Notes: generated by a model from the sequence alone, not told the origin. Shown: positions 53,421 through 62,657, counted from the stretch's first letter. The stretch is DNA of 64,000 nt from Guptibacillus hwajinpoensis (GCF_020171785.1 NZ_JAIVAE010000006.1:186001-250000), one strand, 5' to 3'. A program made the numbers and translations.

Positions 53421-55175
53421 GTGGATAACTTGATACTGGAGCAAATGAAACAGCAATTACAACATGAAGTAAAAAATGGGACAAATGATCCTAATAGATT
53501 CCATGTATATGCTTGGGAAGCGGGATTAGGAAAAAGCACACATGTGAATAATAGTATTAGAGAATATTTTAACGATCATGGATTCGAGAGTAATGTTAAT
53601 AAGTATTTAATAGTAAAAAAATTCAAAACTGATGTGTATGAAACTGTAGAACAGTTAGAAAAAAGTGATGCGTTAAAAATGTATGGTGATTATGGTGTTC
53701 TTGGGATAACAGGTGATAATATTGCTTCCTATACAACAGAACAAGTTAGAAACTGCAAAGTGCTTGTAATCACTCATACAAGGTATATAGCTGCATGCGA
53801 AAAAGAACTAATAGAATCTTTTGGTAAAAGAGATGTGTTAATAATTGATGAGCAAGTGCAGTTCCCTGTAATGAAATTCGGGCGAGCTGAGTACAATACA
53901 AAACGTCAACAAATCCATTTATATGAAGGACAAGCTTTGTTTGATAAATGCTTGTTACCATTATTAGAATGGTTAGATACTATATACAAAGAAAAAGAAT
54001 ATAATAATATCATTACTTTCAAAGGCGAATTTAGTAAAGAGCCGCTAAATGATTTTAAAAAGTGGGTTAAGAAAAATACTAATGCTGGGAGAAAAAATAA
54101 GTATAACGAATTAGTTCAAGAAATAGAATCCTTATACAATAAGAATAATTTAGGATTTATCCATAATGATACTCTGTTTTTTATTGACCAAGGTAAACGA
54201 TTCCGAAAATTAAAATCTAATATCATTCTAGATGCTAGTGCTGACATTACTCCATTGTATCAATTAAAAAATCATTTTAATGTAGTAGAGAAGAGATTAA
54301 GTATAAATCATTCACAATCTAAAATTATGTGCATGCCAGTTAATACAAGTAAAAGTGGTATGAAAAACTATCGAGATAACATAATTAAGGATATTCAGCA
54401 TAGGCTGCGAAAGATGAAAAACATTGATAAGCAGGCGCTTATTGTGTGCCATAAAGAGAATTCTACTGAATTACTAACTGGTCTAAAGCAAACTTTAGGT
54501 GAGAAGATATATATTCCAAATGAAGAATCTATGGAAGAAGAAGCTCTTCAAACGATCGCAGCAGTAGATTGGTATGGGAATATTGTCGGGAAAAACACAT
54601 ATAGAGAATATGATATTTGTATGATTGTAGGAACGTTTAACATGCCGCTCCCAGTTTATTTGTTGCAGTTTTTCCAATATAACAGACAAGTTGATCCGAC
54701 TCACCTTCCCGATAAATTGGAGTTAGAAAGCGGTCATTTTAAAAGTGAAAAATTCGAAGAGATCAGAAAGGCTTTTGTTGCCGCTGATTTTTATCAAGCA
54801 GCTAGACGTATACAACGAAATCAAAATCCTAAAGCAGTGTATATTTTATATACTTATGATGAGGATGTTTTGCATGCTTTTAAAAACAAATTCAAGGAAA
54901 TAGGAGATGTACTTTACTTAAACAGGGAAAGTATTATGGAGAAAGAGGTTTCTCCTCGAAAAGAAAAAGCGATTCAAATGTTAATGTATATAGCAGAAAA
55001 CGTTGAGGTAGGAGAACTTATTGCTAAGCAGAATTTGGCTCATGCAATAGGTGTATCTGAAAGCAATTTTTCTAGGTATTTAAAAAATGATGTTATGCAA
55101 AAGCATGTAGAACAAGAGCATATTGAAATCAGAAACAAAGATATAATAAAAAAGTCTGACTTTGTAGTTGTATAG
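53421..55175 (+). CDS. Divergent P-loop (SF2 helicase-like) protein with C-terminal HTH; function unknown
   Basis: 584 residues, soluble, AT-rich coding. Walker A-like AWEAGLGKSTHVNN (~residues 31-44) and Walker B VLIIDEQVQF (~139-148, DEQ in place of DEAD/DEAH). A second lobe (~310-500) has LIVCHKENSTELLTGLKQ (motif IV-like), DICMIVGTFNMPLPVYLLQF (motif V-like) and AARRIQR (motif VI-like, ~455). The last 60 residues carry an HTH: LAKQNLAHAIGVSESNFSRYL type. GTG start, ribosome binding site AAAGGTGA at slightly long spacing. It sits alone between the integrase and the structured RNA. It may be a replication, excision or defence ATPase; I do not recognise a named family. Confidence 0.75.
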   Translation: MDNLILEQMKQQLQHEVKNGTNDPNRFHVYAWEAGLGKSTHVNNSIREYFNDHGFESNVNKYLIVKKFKTDVYETVEQLEKSDALKMYGDYGVLGITGDNIASYTTEQVRNCKVLVITHTRYIAACEKELIESFGKRDVLIIDEQVQFPVMKFGRAEYNTKRQQIHLYEGQALFDKCLLPLLEWLDTIYKEKEYNNIITFKGEFSKEPLNDFKKWVKKNTNAGRKNKYNELVQEIESLYNKNNLGFIHNDTLFFIDQGKRFRKLKSNIILDASADITPLYQLKNHFNVVEKRLSINHSQSKIMCMPVNTSKSGMKNYRDNIIKDIQHRLRKMKNIDKQALIVCHKENSTELLTGLKQTLGEKIYIPNEESMEEEALQTIAAVDWYGNIVGKNTYREYDICMIVGTFNMPLPVYLLQFFQYNRQVDPTHLPDKLELESGHFKSEKFEEIRKAFVAADFYQAARRIQRNQNPKAVYILYTYDEDVLHAFKNKFKEIGDVLYLNRESIMEKEVSPRKEKAIQMLMYIAENVEVGELIAKQNLAHAIGVSESNFSRYLKNDVMQKHVEQEHIEIRNKDIIKKSDFVVV

Positions 55176-55193
55176 AAACTCGTCACCTCCCCT

Positions 55194-55199
55194 TATAAT
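55194..55199 (+). promoter_or_regulatory. -10 element of a possible RNA gene
   Basis: TATAAT, 18 bp after the stop of the P-loop gene. The best -35 is TTGTAT at 55168-55173 with a long 20-nt spacer, so support is modest. Confidence 0.45.
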
Positions 55200-55205
55200 A
55201 TAATG

Positions 55206-55399
55206 AAGATGACGAGATGAGTTAGGAGGCTGTAAATATAATAAAACCATTATTTTATTCACAACTACAATATGCGATTGAAGAGTTTACTTTTTGCGAA
55301 GCAAGAAGTGAACTCTATCGAGGAGTGCAACAGTGAGGAACGAGCGTTGCATGGGCTGATAAGCCAGAAGTAGAGCATTGCTCTACTTCTTTTTCTTTT
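55206..55399 (+). ncRNA. Putative structured RNA or leader in the island
   Basis: The 337-bp gap 55176-55512 contains four consecutive hairpins. (1) A 16-bp stem, 55282-55297 with 55301-55316, GAA loop, two G-U. (2) GTGCAAC / GTTGCAT at 55325-55352, with a 14-nt loop. (3) GGCT / AGCC at 55354-55365. (4) An 11-bp terminator stem AGAAGTAGAGC / GCTCTACTTCT at 55366-55390, with T5 after. This is either an independent small RNA or an attenuator leader ending ~115 nt before hsdR. The transcript 5' end is inferred from the TATAAT at 55194. Confidence 0.55.
55366..55399 (+). terminator. Strong terminator closing the structured RNA
   Basis: AGAAGTAGAGC / GCTCTACTTCT perfect 11-bp stem, ATT loop, TTTTTCTTTT. 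Confidence 0.9.
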
Positions 55400-55512
55400 G
55401 CAATGACAAATGGCAGAAGGATTTTGGGATCATCTCACAACAAATACCATTTATCATGTAAAATAGTAATAGATAGTTTATTTATGACAACTATTCAAGG
55501 GGGCGGGATTAG

Positions 55513-57876
55513 TTGAGTAAGTCAAAACAACAAATGACCGAAGAAGATATTAAATTGAAATACATTACACCCGCCATTCAAAAGGCTGAATGGGATATTG
55601 TAAGTGATGTGTTTTGTGAATATAGTTTCACAGATGGTCGGATTATTGTGCGGGGAAATTTAACTACACGTGGTAGACAAAAACGAGCGGATTATCTGCT
55701 TTTTTATAAAAAGAACTATCCTATCGCAATCATTGAAGCAAAAGATAACAAGCATGAAGTAGGAGCAGGTATGCAACAAGCTCTTGATTATGCCAGTATA
55801 CTGGATGTGCCATTTGCATTTTCATCAAATGGTGATGGATTTATTGAACATAATCGGTTAACAGGTATTGAAAGAGAGTTAACATTGGATGAATTTCCTA
55901 CAAGGGAAGAATTATGGAATAATTACGTTGAGAACGCTCATATTACACCTGCTCAAGAGGAAATAATTAATGAACCATATTTTTTTCAATTAGGGGATAA
56001 AACGCCTCGTTACTATCAACGTATTGCTATCAATCGCACAGTTGAAGCAATTGCTAATGGACAAAATAAGATACTGATTGTTATGGCAACTGGTACAGGT
56101 AAAACATATACCGCTTTTCAAATCATATATCGATTATGGAAGGCAGGTAAGAAAAAGAAAGTTTTATTTTTAGCAGATAGAAATGTACTTGTAGACCAAA
56201 CAATGACAAATGATTTTAAACCATTTGATAAAGTAATGACTAAGATTAAAGGTCATAAGCTTGATAGTTCTTATGAAATTTACTTAGCACTTTATCATCA
56301 ATTAGCTGGGGATGATGGAGAAGAGCCATTCCGACAGTTTAAACCAGACTTTTTTGATTTAATTATTGTAGATGAAGCCCATCGTGGTTCAGCAAAAGAG
56401 GATAGTCGTTGGAGAAAAGTATTAAAATATTTTGATACTGAAGATACAACACAAATTGGTCTAACGGCTACTCCAAAAGAAACAAAAGAAGCATCAAATA
56501 TTTCTTACTTTGGTGAACCAGTATATACGTATAGCCTAAATCAAGGAATTGATGATGGATTTCTAGCACCATATAAAGTAGTACGTGTGGGTCTTGATAA
56601 AGATTTAGAAGGTTATCGACCCGAAATTGGAAAGTTAGATATGTATGGGGAAGAAATTGAGGATAGAGAGTATTCTCAAAAAGATTTTGATAAGAATATG
56701 ATTATTGATGCACGTACTGAAGCGGTTGCTAAGCGTATATCACAATTTTTGAAGAAAAGTGATCGGTTTGCTAAAACAATCATATTCTGTGTCGATATAG
56801 ACCATGCAGAGCGGATGCGTAGGGCATTGGGTAATGAAAATAGCGACCTAGTAGCACAAAACGATAAGTATATTATGCGAATTACTGGCGACAACAAAGA
56901 AGGTAAAGCACAGCTAGATAACTTCATTGATAGAGAAAGCAATTACCCTACTATAGTAACTACATCTAAGTTATTAACTACTGGTGTGGATGTGAAAACA
57001 TGTAAGCTTATTGTATTAGATTCTAATATCAATTCAATGACTGAATTTAAGCAAATCATCGGACGGGGAACACGCTTGGATATAGAACATGGAAAAGAGT
57101 ATTTTACAATTATGGATTTCCGTAATGCTAGTCGGTTATTCGCTGACCCCGAATTTGATGGTGACCCTATTTCGATTATAGAGATACCTAATGATGGAGA
57201 TATGGAAATCCCGCCTGGTGAAGAAGGAGAAGAGGCTGGTGGAGACGATGAAGAAACCACAGGTGGTTTAACTGGTACGGATGATGATGATGATAGAGAT
57301 CCACCAAAAGGACGTAAAAGGTATCGCATAAATGATGTAGATGTTCAGATTGTTAACGAACGTGTACAATATTATGATGTAGGTGGTAAGCTCATAACAG
57401 AAAGCTTAACAGACTATACTAGGAAAAATATTCGTAAAGAGTATGCGAATTTAGACGCTTTTCTACGTAAATGGAATGAAGAAGATAGAAAGGAAGTAAT
57501 TATTGAAGCTTTAAAGGAGCGTGGTGTGCTGTTAGATGCGGTGCGGGAGCAAGAACATCTACAAGAACTAGATGAATTCGACTTGATTCTTCATTTCGCA
57601 TATGATCAACCGCCACTAACAAAAGCTGAACGAGTGAAAAATGTGAAAAAAAGAGGATACATCTATCAATATAAAGATATTGCCCATGATGTATTGGAAA
57701 TGATTCTTGAAAAATATAAAGATGAAGGTATTACAGAGATTGAAGGGACAAAAGTTTTGGAATTAAATGAGTTTCAAAAATTCGGAAGCCCGTTAAAGAT
57801 TGTAAAAGCGTTTGGTAATAAGAAAAAATACCTAGAAGCAATCAAAAAATTAAAAGAAGAAATATATCTAGCTTAG
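55513..57876 (+). CDS. hsdR: Type I restriction endonuclease subunit HsdR (EcoEI-like)
   Basis: 787 residues. N-terminal nuclease of PD-(D/E)XK type: RADYLLFYKKNYPIAIIEAK (Asp...Glu-x-Lys, ~residues 57-76). SF2 translocase: Walker A MATGTGKTYTA (~192), DEAH in LIIVDEAHRGS (~283), SAT-like GLTATPKET, motif VI QIIGRGTRLD. A strongly acidic linker (~570-600) precedes a C-terminal domain like that of EcoEI R subunits. Translocates and cuts DNA unmodified at the HsdS target. TTG start behind AAGGGGGCGGG. Ten bases separate it from hsdM, so the three hsd genes form an operon. Confidence 0.95.
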   Translation: MSKSKQQMTEEDIKLKYITPAIQKAEWDIVSDVFCEYSFTDGRIIVRGNLTTRGRQKRADYLLFYKKNYPIAIIEAKDNKHEVGAGMQQALDYASILDVPFAFSSNGDGFIEHNRLTGIERELTLDEFPTREELWNNYVENAHITPAQEEIINEPYFFQLGDKTPRYYQRIAINRTVEAIANGQNKILIVMATGTGKTYTAFQIIYRLWKAGKKKKVLFLADRNVLVDQTMTNDFKPFDKVMTKIKGHKLDSSYEIYLALYHQLAGDDGEEPFRQFKPDFFDLIIVDEAHRGSAKEDSRWRKVLKYFDTEDTTQIGLTATPKETKEASNISYFGEPVYTYSLNQGIDDGFLAPYKVVRVGLDKDLEGYRPEIGKLDMYGEEIEDREYSQKDFDKNMIIDARTEAVAKRISQFLKKSDRFAKTIIFCVDIDHAERMRRALGNENSDLVAQNDKYIMRITGDNKEGKAQLDNFIDRESNYPTIVTTSKLLTTGVDVKTCKLIVLDSNINSMTEFKQIIGRGTRLDIEHGKEYFTIMDFRNASRLFADPEFDGDPISIIEIPNDGDMEIPPGEEGEEAGGDDEETTGGLTGTDDDDDRDPPKGRKRYRINDVDVQIVNERVQYYDVGGKLITESLTDYTRKNIRKEYANLDAFLRKWNEEDRKEVIIEALKERGVLLDAVREQEHLQELDEFDLILHFAYDQPPLTKAERVKNVKKRGYIYQYKDIAHDVLEMILEKYKDEGITEIEGTKVLELNEFQKFGSPLKIVKAFGNKKKYLEAIKKLKEEIYLA

Positions 57877-57886
57877 GAGATTAAAC

Positions 57887-59353
57887 ATGTCTATCACATC
57901 ATTTGTAAAAACATTACAAAACATCATGCGCAATGACGCTGGTATTTCAGGAGATGCACAACGCATTGAGCAAATTGTATGGATACTATTTTTGAAAATT
58001 TATGACGCAAAAGAGGAAATATGGGAGTTCCATAATGATTCTTTTCAATCCATCATACCTGAGGATTATCGTTGGAGAAATTGGGCAGTAGATTACAAAG
58101 ATGGTAAAGCTATGACAGGTGAGGCTTTACTAAACTTCGTAAATGGTGAATTGTTCCCTGTATTAAAAGAAATTGAAGTAGACGAAAATACACCAATAAG
58201 TAAAGCGATTGTGCGTTTTGCTTTCGAGGATGCTTATAACTATATGAAAGATGGTGTATTGCTTCGTCAGGTAATTAATTTTATTGATAGTATTGATTTT
58301 ACGGACTATAAAGAGAGGCATGCTTTCAATGAAATTTACGAACAAATTTTAAAAGATCTACAAGCTCAACGTGCGTCTGGTGAGTTCTATTCACCACGTG
58401 CAACAACAGATTTTATAACTCGGATGATTAAGCCACAATTAGGAGAACGTGTAGCGGATTTTGCATCTGGTACAGGTGGTTTCTTAACATCTGCATTAAA
58501 TTACTTAAAACCACAAGTGAAATCCACAGAGGATAATGAAGTCTATAATAATTCGGTGTTTGGTATAGAAAAAAAAGCATTTCCTTATTTATTAAGTATC
58601 ACAAATTTATTATTGCATGATATTGATGATCCAGTCATTATCCATGGTAACAGTTTAGATAAGAATGTTCGTGAATACAATGAAAACGAGAAGTTTGAAG
58701 TTATAATGATGAATCCCCCATACGGTGGATCAGAAAAAGACAGTATTAAGATGAATTTCCCTGTGGAGTTACGTAGTAGTGAAACAGCGGATTTGTTTTT
58801 ATCAGTCATAATGTATCGTCTAAAGAAGGATGGTCGAGCAGGTGTTATTTTACCAAATGGATTCTTGTTTGGTACTGACGGTGCAAAGAGAGCAATTAAA
58901 GAAAAAATGATTAAAGAATTTAATTTGCATACAATTATTCGTTTACCACATAGTGTGTTTGCTCCTTATACATCTATTCATACGAACATATTGTTCTTTG
59001 ACAAAACACATCCTACAGATGATGTCTGGTTTTACCGCTTAGATATGCCTGAGGGTTATAAAAACTTCTCAAAAACTAAGCCTATCAAGTTAGAGCATTT
59101 CCAACCTGCGATGGATTGGTGGGAAAATCGTAATGTAATCTCTGAAAATGATGGTTTTAAGGCGCAAAAATATAGCGTGCAAGATATTATTGATGATAAC
59201 TACAACTTAGACTTATGTGGATTCCAGCAAGAGGAAGAAATTGTCTTAGAACCACAGGAATTAATTTCTAAATATCAAGAAGAGCGTACGCAATTAAATA
59301 ACGAAATCGATAATATTTTATCAGTAATTCAAGAAATGTTAGGTGAAGATTAA
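57887..59353 (+). CDS. hsdM: Type I methyltransferase subunit HsdM
   Basis: 488 residues. N-terminal helical HsdM_N region (TSFVKTLQNIMRNDAGISGD) and a gamma-class N6-adenine methyltransferase core. SAM motif I VADFASGTGGFLTSAL (~residue 189) and catalytic motif IV MMNPPYGG (~273). The segment QRASGEFYSPRATTDFITRM before motif I is typical. Methylates adenine in both half-sites with HsdS. AGGAG seven bases upstream. Stop and hsdS start share one base (TAATG). Confidence 0.96.
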   Translation: MSITSFVKTLQNIMRNDAGISGDAQRIEQIVWILFLKIYDAKEEIWEFHNDSFQSIIPEDYRWRNWAVDYKDGKAMTGEALLNFVNGELFPVLKEIEVDENTPISKAIVRFAFEDAYNYMKDGVLLRQVINFIDSIDFTDYKERHAFNEIYEQILKDLQAQRASGEFYSPRATTDFITRMIKPQLGERVADFASGTGGFLTSALNYLKPQVKSTEDNEVYNNSVFGIEKKAFPYLLSITNLLLHDIDDPVIIHGNSLDKNVREYNENEKFEVIMMNPPYGGSEKDSIKMNFPVELRSSETADLFLSVIMYRLKKDGRAGVILPNGFLFGTDGAKRAIKEKMIKEFNLHTIIRLPHSVFAPYTSIHTNILFFDKTHPTDDVWFYRLDMPEGYKNFSKTKPIKLEHFQPAMDWWENRNVISENDGFKAQKYSVQDIIDDNYNLDLCGFQQEEEIVLEPQELISKYQEERTQLNNEIDNILSVIQEMLGED

Positions 59354-60813
59354 TGGATGCAAAAAAGCTGGAAGGTTCTATTTTGCAATTTGCCCTTCAG
59401 GGTAAATTAGTACCCCAAGACCCCAAGGAAGAACCAGCTAGTGAATTAGTAGAGCGGATTAAGGCAGAAAAAGAAAGGTTAATTCAAGAGAAGATTATAA
59501 AAAAAGAAAAACTATTGCCTAAAATTACAGAAGAGGAAATTCCTTTTGAAATACCAGAAACATGGGAATGGGTACGAATTAGAGACGTTTATTATAACCG
59601 TGGACAAAAAAAACCTGATAAAGAATTCACTTATATAGACGTAGCTGCGATTGATAATCAGGAAGGTGCATTATCTAATCAATTAAACATTATTGACCCT
59701 CAAAAAGCCCCATCGAGAGCGAGGAAAATATTGGGGGTTGGTGATGTTGTATATGCGACTGTTAGACCTTATCTACTAAACATAGCTGTAATAGATAGAA
59801 ATTTTGAATATGAACCTATAGCAAGTACTGCTTTTGTAGTAATGAAACCTATCCTAATTGATAATGAGTTTTTATACTTTATATTAAAAAGTCCTATGTT
59901 TAATTATCAGGTAGAATCTAAAGTGCAGGGAGTAACTTACCCAGCAATTAATGATACAAATTTTAATAAATTACTAATACCCCTTCCTCCAGTTAAAGAA
60001 CAAAAAAGAATTGTAAGAGCTATAAAAAATATTAAACCGAAAATTGATACTTATAGTGAGAAAAAAAACCGATTGTTTAAAATACAAGAAGCATTTCCTC
60101 ATCAACTTGAAAGATCAATTCTTCAATATGCTATGCAAGGTGATTTAATTAAACAGAATTCAGATGATGAACCAGTTATTAAGTTAATTGATCGTATTAA
60201 AGCAATGAAAGAAAAGTTAATTGAAGAAAAGGTAGTTCCTAAAGAAAAGACATTAACTGAGAATTTAGTAGGAAAATCTCCATTTAAGATACCTACAACA
60301 TGGGAATGGGTGAGGTTAAAAGATATCTGTCAGGTGAATCCTAAAAATAAAGTTCATGATGAAATGAAAGCAGGATTCGTACCAATGAAGTTGATTGATG
60401 ATGGGTTTGTTAATCATCATTCGTTCGAAGTGAAAACTTGGAAGGATATAAAGAAGGGCTTTACACACTTTCAAAACGGAGATGTAGTTATCGCAAAAAT
60501 AACACCTTGTTTTGAAAATCGTAAGTCGACTATTATCAAAGGTCTACCAAATGGAGTAGGTGCAGGAACAACTGAGCTATTTGTTGTTAGACCATTTACA
60601 AACGATATCAATCCTGAGTATTTGCTTTGGTTATTTAAATCCCATCATTTTATTACTAGTGGTGTAGAAACCTATACAGGTACAGCGGGACAACAGAGAG
60701 TGGCTAAAAGCTTTGTTGAAAATTATCTTATACCTCTCCCTCCTGTTGAAGAACAGAACAGGCTTGTTCAAGCAATAAATAAAGTACATGAAAGTATTAG
60801 TAAAATGAAATAA
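59353..60813 (+). CDS. hsdS: Type I specificity subunit HsdS
   Basis: 486 residues. Two target recognition domains, ~70-215 and ~315-475. Each is introduced by the same conserved module: LEGSILQFALQGKLVPQ near residue 5 and LERSILQYAMQGDLIKQ near residue 253, then AEKERLIQEKIIKKEK / AMKEKLIEEKVVPKEK coiled coils and ETWEWVR / TTWEWVR. TRDs end LIPLPPVKEQ and LIPLPPVEEQ. It determines the bipartite DNA target, which cannot be read from sequence alone. No second, silent hsdS is nearby. Confidence 0.95.
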   Translation: MDAKKLEGSILQFALQGKLVPQDPKEEPASELVERIKAEKERLIQEKIIKKEKLLPKITEEEIPFEIPETWEWVRIRDVYYNRGQKKPDKEFTYIDVAAIDNQEGALSNQLNIIDPQKAPSRARKILGVGDVVYATVRPYLLNIAVIDRNFEYEPIASTAFVVMKPILIDNEFLYFILKSPMFNYQVESKVQGVTYPAINDTNFNKLLIPLPPVKEQKRIVRAIKNIKPKIDTYSEKKNRLFKIQEAFPHQLERSILQYAMQGDLIKQNSDDEPVIKLIDRIKAMKEKLIEEKVVPKEKTLTENLVGKSPFKIPTTWEWVRLKDICQVNPKNKVHDEMKAGFVPMKLIDDGFVNHHSFEVKTWKDIKKGFTHFQNGDVVIAKITPCFENRKSTIIKGLPNGVGAGTTELFVVRPFTNDINPEYLLWLFKSHHFITSGVETYTGTAGQQRVAKSFVENYLIPLPPVEEQNRLVQAINKVHESISKMK

Positions 60814-60842
60814 ATTATTACATATCATTTAACTACACCCTA

Positions 60843-60904
60843 TTGATACAAAATGTTGTGCTAGTGTTATTGGTGTTTTGTAGTGTATCATATACATGTA
60901 TCAA
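60843..60904. repeat. Repeated TTGATACA / TGTATCAA units before the serine recombinase
   Basis: TTGATACA at 60843-60850, TGTATCA at 60884-60890 and TGTATCAA at 60897-60904. The first is inverted relative to the other two. Placed immediately upstream of the recombinase gene they could be subsites of a res/crossover site or an operator. Confidence 0.5.
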
Positions 60905-60930
60905 AACACTTTGGTGAATGGAGTAGTTCT

Positions 60931-61509
60931 ATGAGATATGGTTATGCACGTGTGTCTTCTGTTGGACAAAATTTAGATGCTCAAGTAAAACAGCTTCAAG
61001 AGCATCAATGTAATGTGATCTTTCAAGAAAAGGTTAGTGGTCGTAATAAAGATAATCGTTTGGAATTAAAAAAGTTGTTAGATACCGTACAAAAAGGTGA
61101 AACAATTATTGTTACTAAGTTAGATCGCTTCGCTCGTAGTACAAAAGATGCTTTAGCAACAATTGAACTACTCAACGATAAACAAGTTAACTTAATTGTT
61201 TTGAACATGGGTGGAGATAAGGTAGATACATCTACAGCTATCGGTAAGCTCATGATTACTGTATTAAGCGGTATAGCTGAATTTGAAGCGGATATGATTA
61301 AGGAAAGACAACTTGAAGGAATTGAACTAGCGAAGCAACGTGGTATTTACAAAGGTCGCCCGAAGCGTTATACCGATAAACATAAAGGTTTACAACATGC
61401 TATTGAGCTTTACAACAAGCGAGATGAGAATAAACTAACAGTGAATGAAATTAGCGAAATTACAAAGGTCAGCCGTGCAACTTTATATAGAACTGTTAAA
61501 GAGCAGTGA
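60931..61509 (+). CDS. Serine recombinase, resolvase/invertase family
   Basis: 192 residues. Catalytic domain MRYGYARVSSVGQNLDAQ with the nucleophile Ser in ARVSS (~residue 9-10), Arg residues in VTKLDRFARSTKDA (~residues 65-75), the E helix EFEADMIKERQLEGI, and GRPKRYTDK linker. The C-terminal HTH is LTVNEISEITKVSRATLYRTVKE. Typical of Tn3-type resolvases and Hin/Gin invertases. ATG 60931 has GGAG eight bases upstream and starts the conserved domain; an upstream in-frame GTG-rich stretch to 60883 is not needed. No transposase partner is visible; it follows hsdS by 117 bp. Confidence 0.93.
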   Translation: MRYGYARVSSVGQNLDAQVKQLQEHQCNVIFQEKVSGRNKDNRLELKKLLDTVQKGETIIVTKLDRFARSTKDALATIELLNDKQVNLIVLNMGGDKVDTSTAIGKLMITVLSGIAEFEADMIKERQLEGIELAKQRGIYKGRPKRYTDKHKGLQHAIELYNKRDENKLTVNEISEITKVSRATLYRTVKEQ

Positions 61510-61666
61510 AATAAAGAGGATATATCCACTTCTTCAATTTGCCAAAGGGGGGATATTTTCCTCTTTTTTCAGCTCTTCTATATAGCAATAGGTGTATAGT
61601 AGGTGCATCTACACATTACTATATGGAAACTACCGATACGAGGCGAGTTTTTAGTTACATGTATAG

Positions 61667-62455
61667 TTATAATAGCTTATTTCGCACAAAACGACTTGCA
61701 TAAGTTTCTGCGGTAGAATAACTATGTATTATATTTATATTCTCATGATTGTACATTGCTTTGTTTGTCCAATTGTATGAACCGTTTATTACTGTTTTTA
61801 AGTCTATTACGCAAAATTTTTCATGAAATATATTATCTTGAAAAGCTCCGAAACCAGTTTTTCTATATGTTTCAAAATAATTTTCAAAATCAAATCCAGT
61901 TTGTGAATTAATATCATCCTTATTAATTATGAGTTGAATATTAATACCCTGAGATGCTTTCTTTTTTAAGATGCTAAAGAGTGTATTATCTGTAAACCAT
62001 GCAACTGATACCCAGATTGTAAATTTAGCTTGTGTTAATTGTTCCAATATTTCACTTTGAATATTTTCAAAAGAGGTTTGAATCTCTATAATATCTTCTG
62101 GAATTAATCCTTCTCCTGTTACAACAAATTCATCCTGTTCATTCCTCTGTAAGGCATACCCACAATATTTAATGATTTCGTTTATAGGTTCTATTAAATC
62201 TGAGGCTATATTGATATCACTTCCAAGATATGTTCTTGAATATACAATATGGTTCATAAATCTTTCAAGTTGTTTTGAGTTATTGATGTCCTCTAACTTT
62301 GATAAAGTGTAATCACTCCTAGATGGAAACCCTCTAGCATAAACATCTTCACTACCATATTGATTAAATAAATCTACTAATTCTGGACCTGTTCGATAAT
62401 AACACTCATTGATGTATGGTACTAAATGTTTTAACGCAATTTCATCCAATTTCAA
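61667..62455 (-). CDS. PLD-like nuclease protein, possible abortive-infection type effector
   Basis: 262 residues. C-terminal half is one phospholipase-D-like domain: HKD-type motif IFHEKFCVIDLKTVINGSYN (His-x-Lys-x4-Asp, ~residues 211-218) followed by WT, preceded by KFTIWVSVAWFTDNTLFSIL. One HKD motif implies a dimeric nuclease of the Nuc/BfiI kind. The N-terminal ~115 residues are helical (SDYTLSKLEDINNSKQLERF, then a GYALQR turn), resembling small modules I remember from Abi-type proteins; that part is tentative. TTG start with AGAAGGGAT upstream. It is the only cargo gene on the minus strand and ends the island beside attR. Probable role: phage defence. Confidence 0.75.
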   Translation of the reverse strand: MKLDEIALKHLVPYINECYYRTGPELVDLFNQYGSEDVYARGFPSRSDYTLSKLEDINNSKQLERFMNHIVYSRTYLGSDINIASDLIEPINEIIKYCGYALQRNEQDEFVVTGEGLIPEDIIEIQTSFENIQSEILEQLTQAKFTIWVSVAWFTDNTLFSILKKKASQGINIQLIINKDDINSQTGFDFENYFETYRKTGFGAFQDNIFHEKFCVIDLKTVINGSYNWTNKAMYNHENINIIHSYSTAETYASRFVRNKLL

Positions 62456-62657
62456 AGTTTATCTATCCCTTCTAATTATTTTAATAATATTATATCTATT
62501 AACAAGGAACATTTGGGAAAAGCTTTAAAACTTGCTAGTAATTAGTATATAATGATTCACAGAAGGTCTCCGAACTCAGTTCGTAAATATGTAATACTCC
62601 CTAATAATAATAATCGTTAATGATGGCACTTCTAAGTCTTACTGTTAAAGGGACTAA

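Noticed and set aside
55230-55336. Small open frame through the structured RNA (about 30 codons ending at TGA 55334-55336), preceded by AGGAGG
   Set aside because: There is no ATG, GTG or TTG at usable distance; it would have to begin at ATA. The stretch is better explained by RNA hairpins. It should be reconsidered if homologues keep the frame with a normal start.
55200-55400. CRISPR array or retron
   Set aside because: The hairpins are all different with no regular repeat-spacer pattern, and no Cas or reverse transcriptase gene is nearby.
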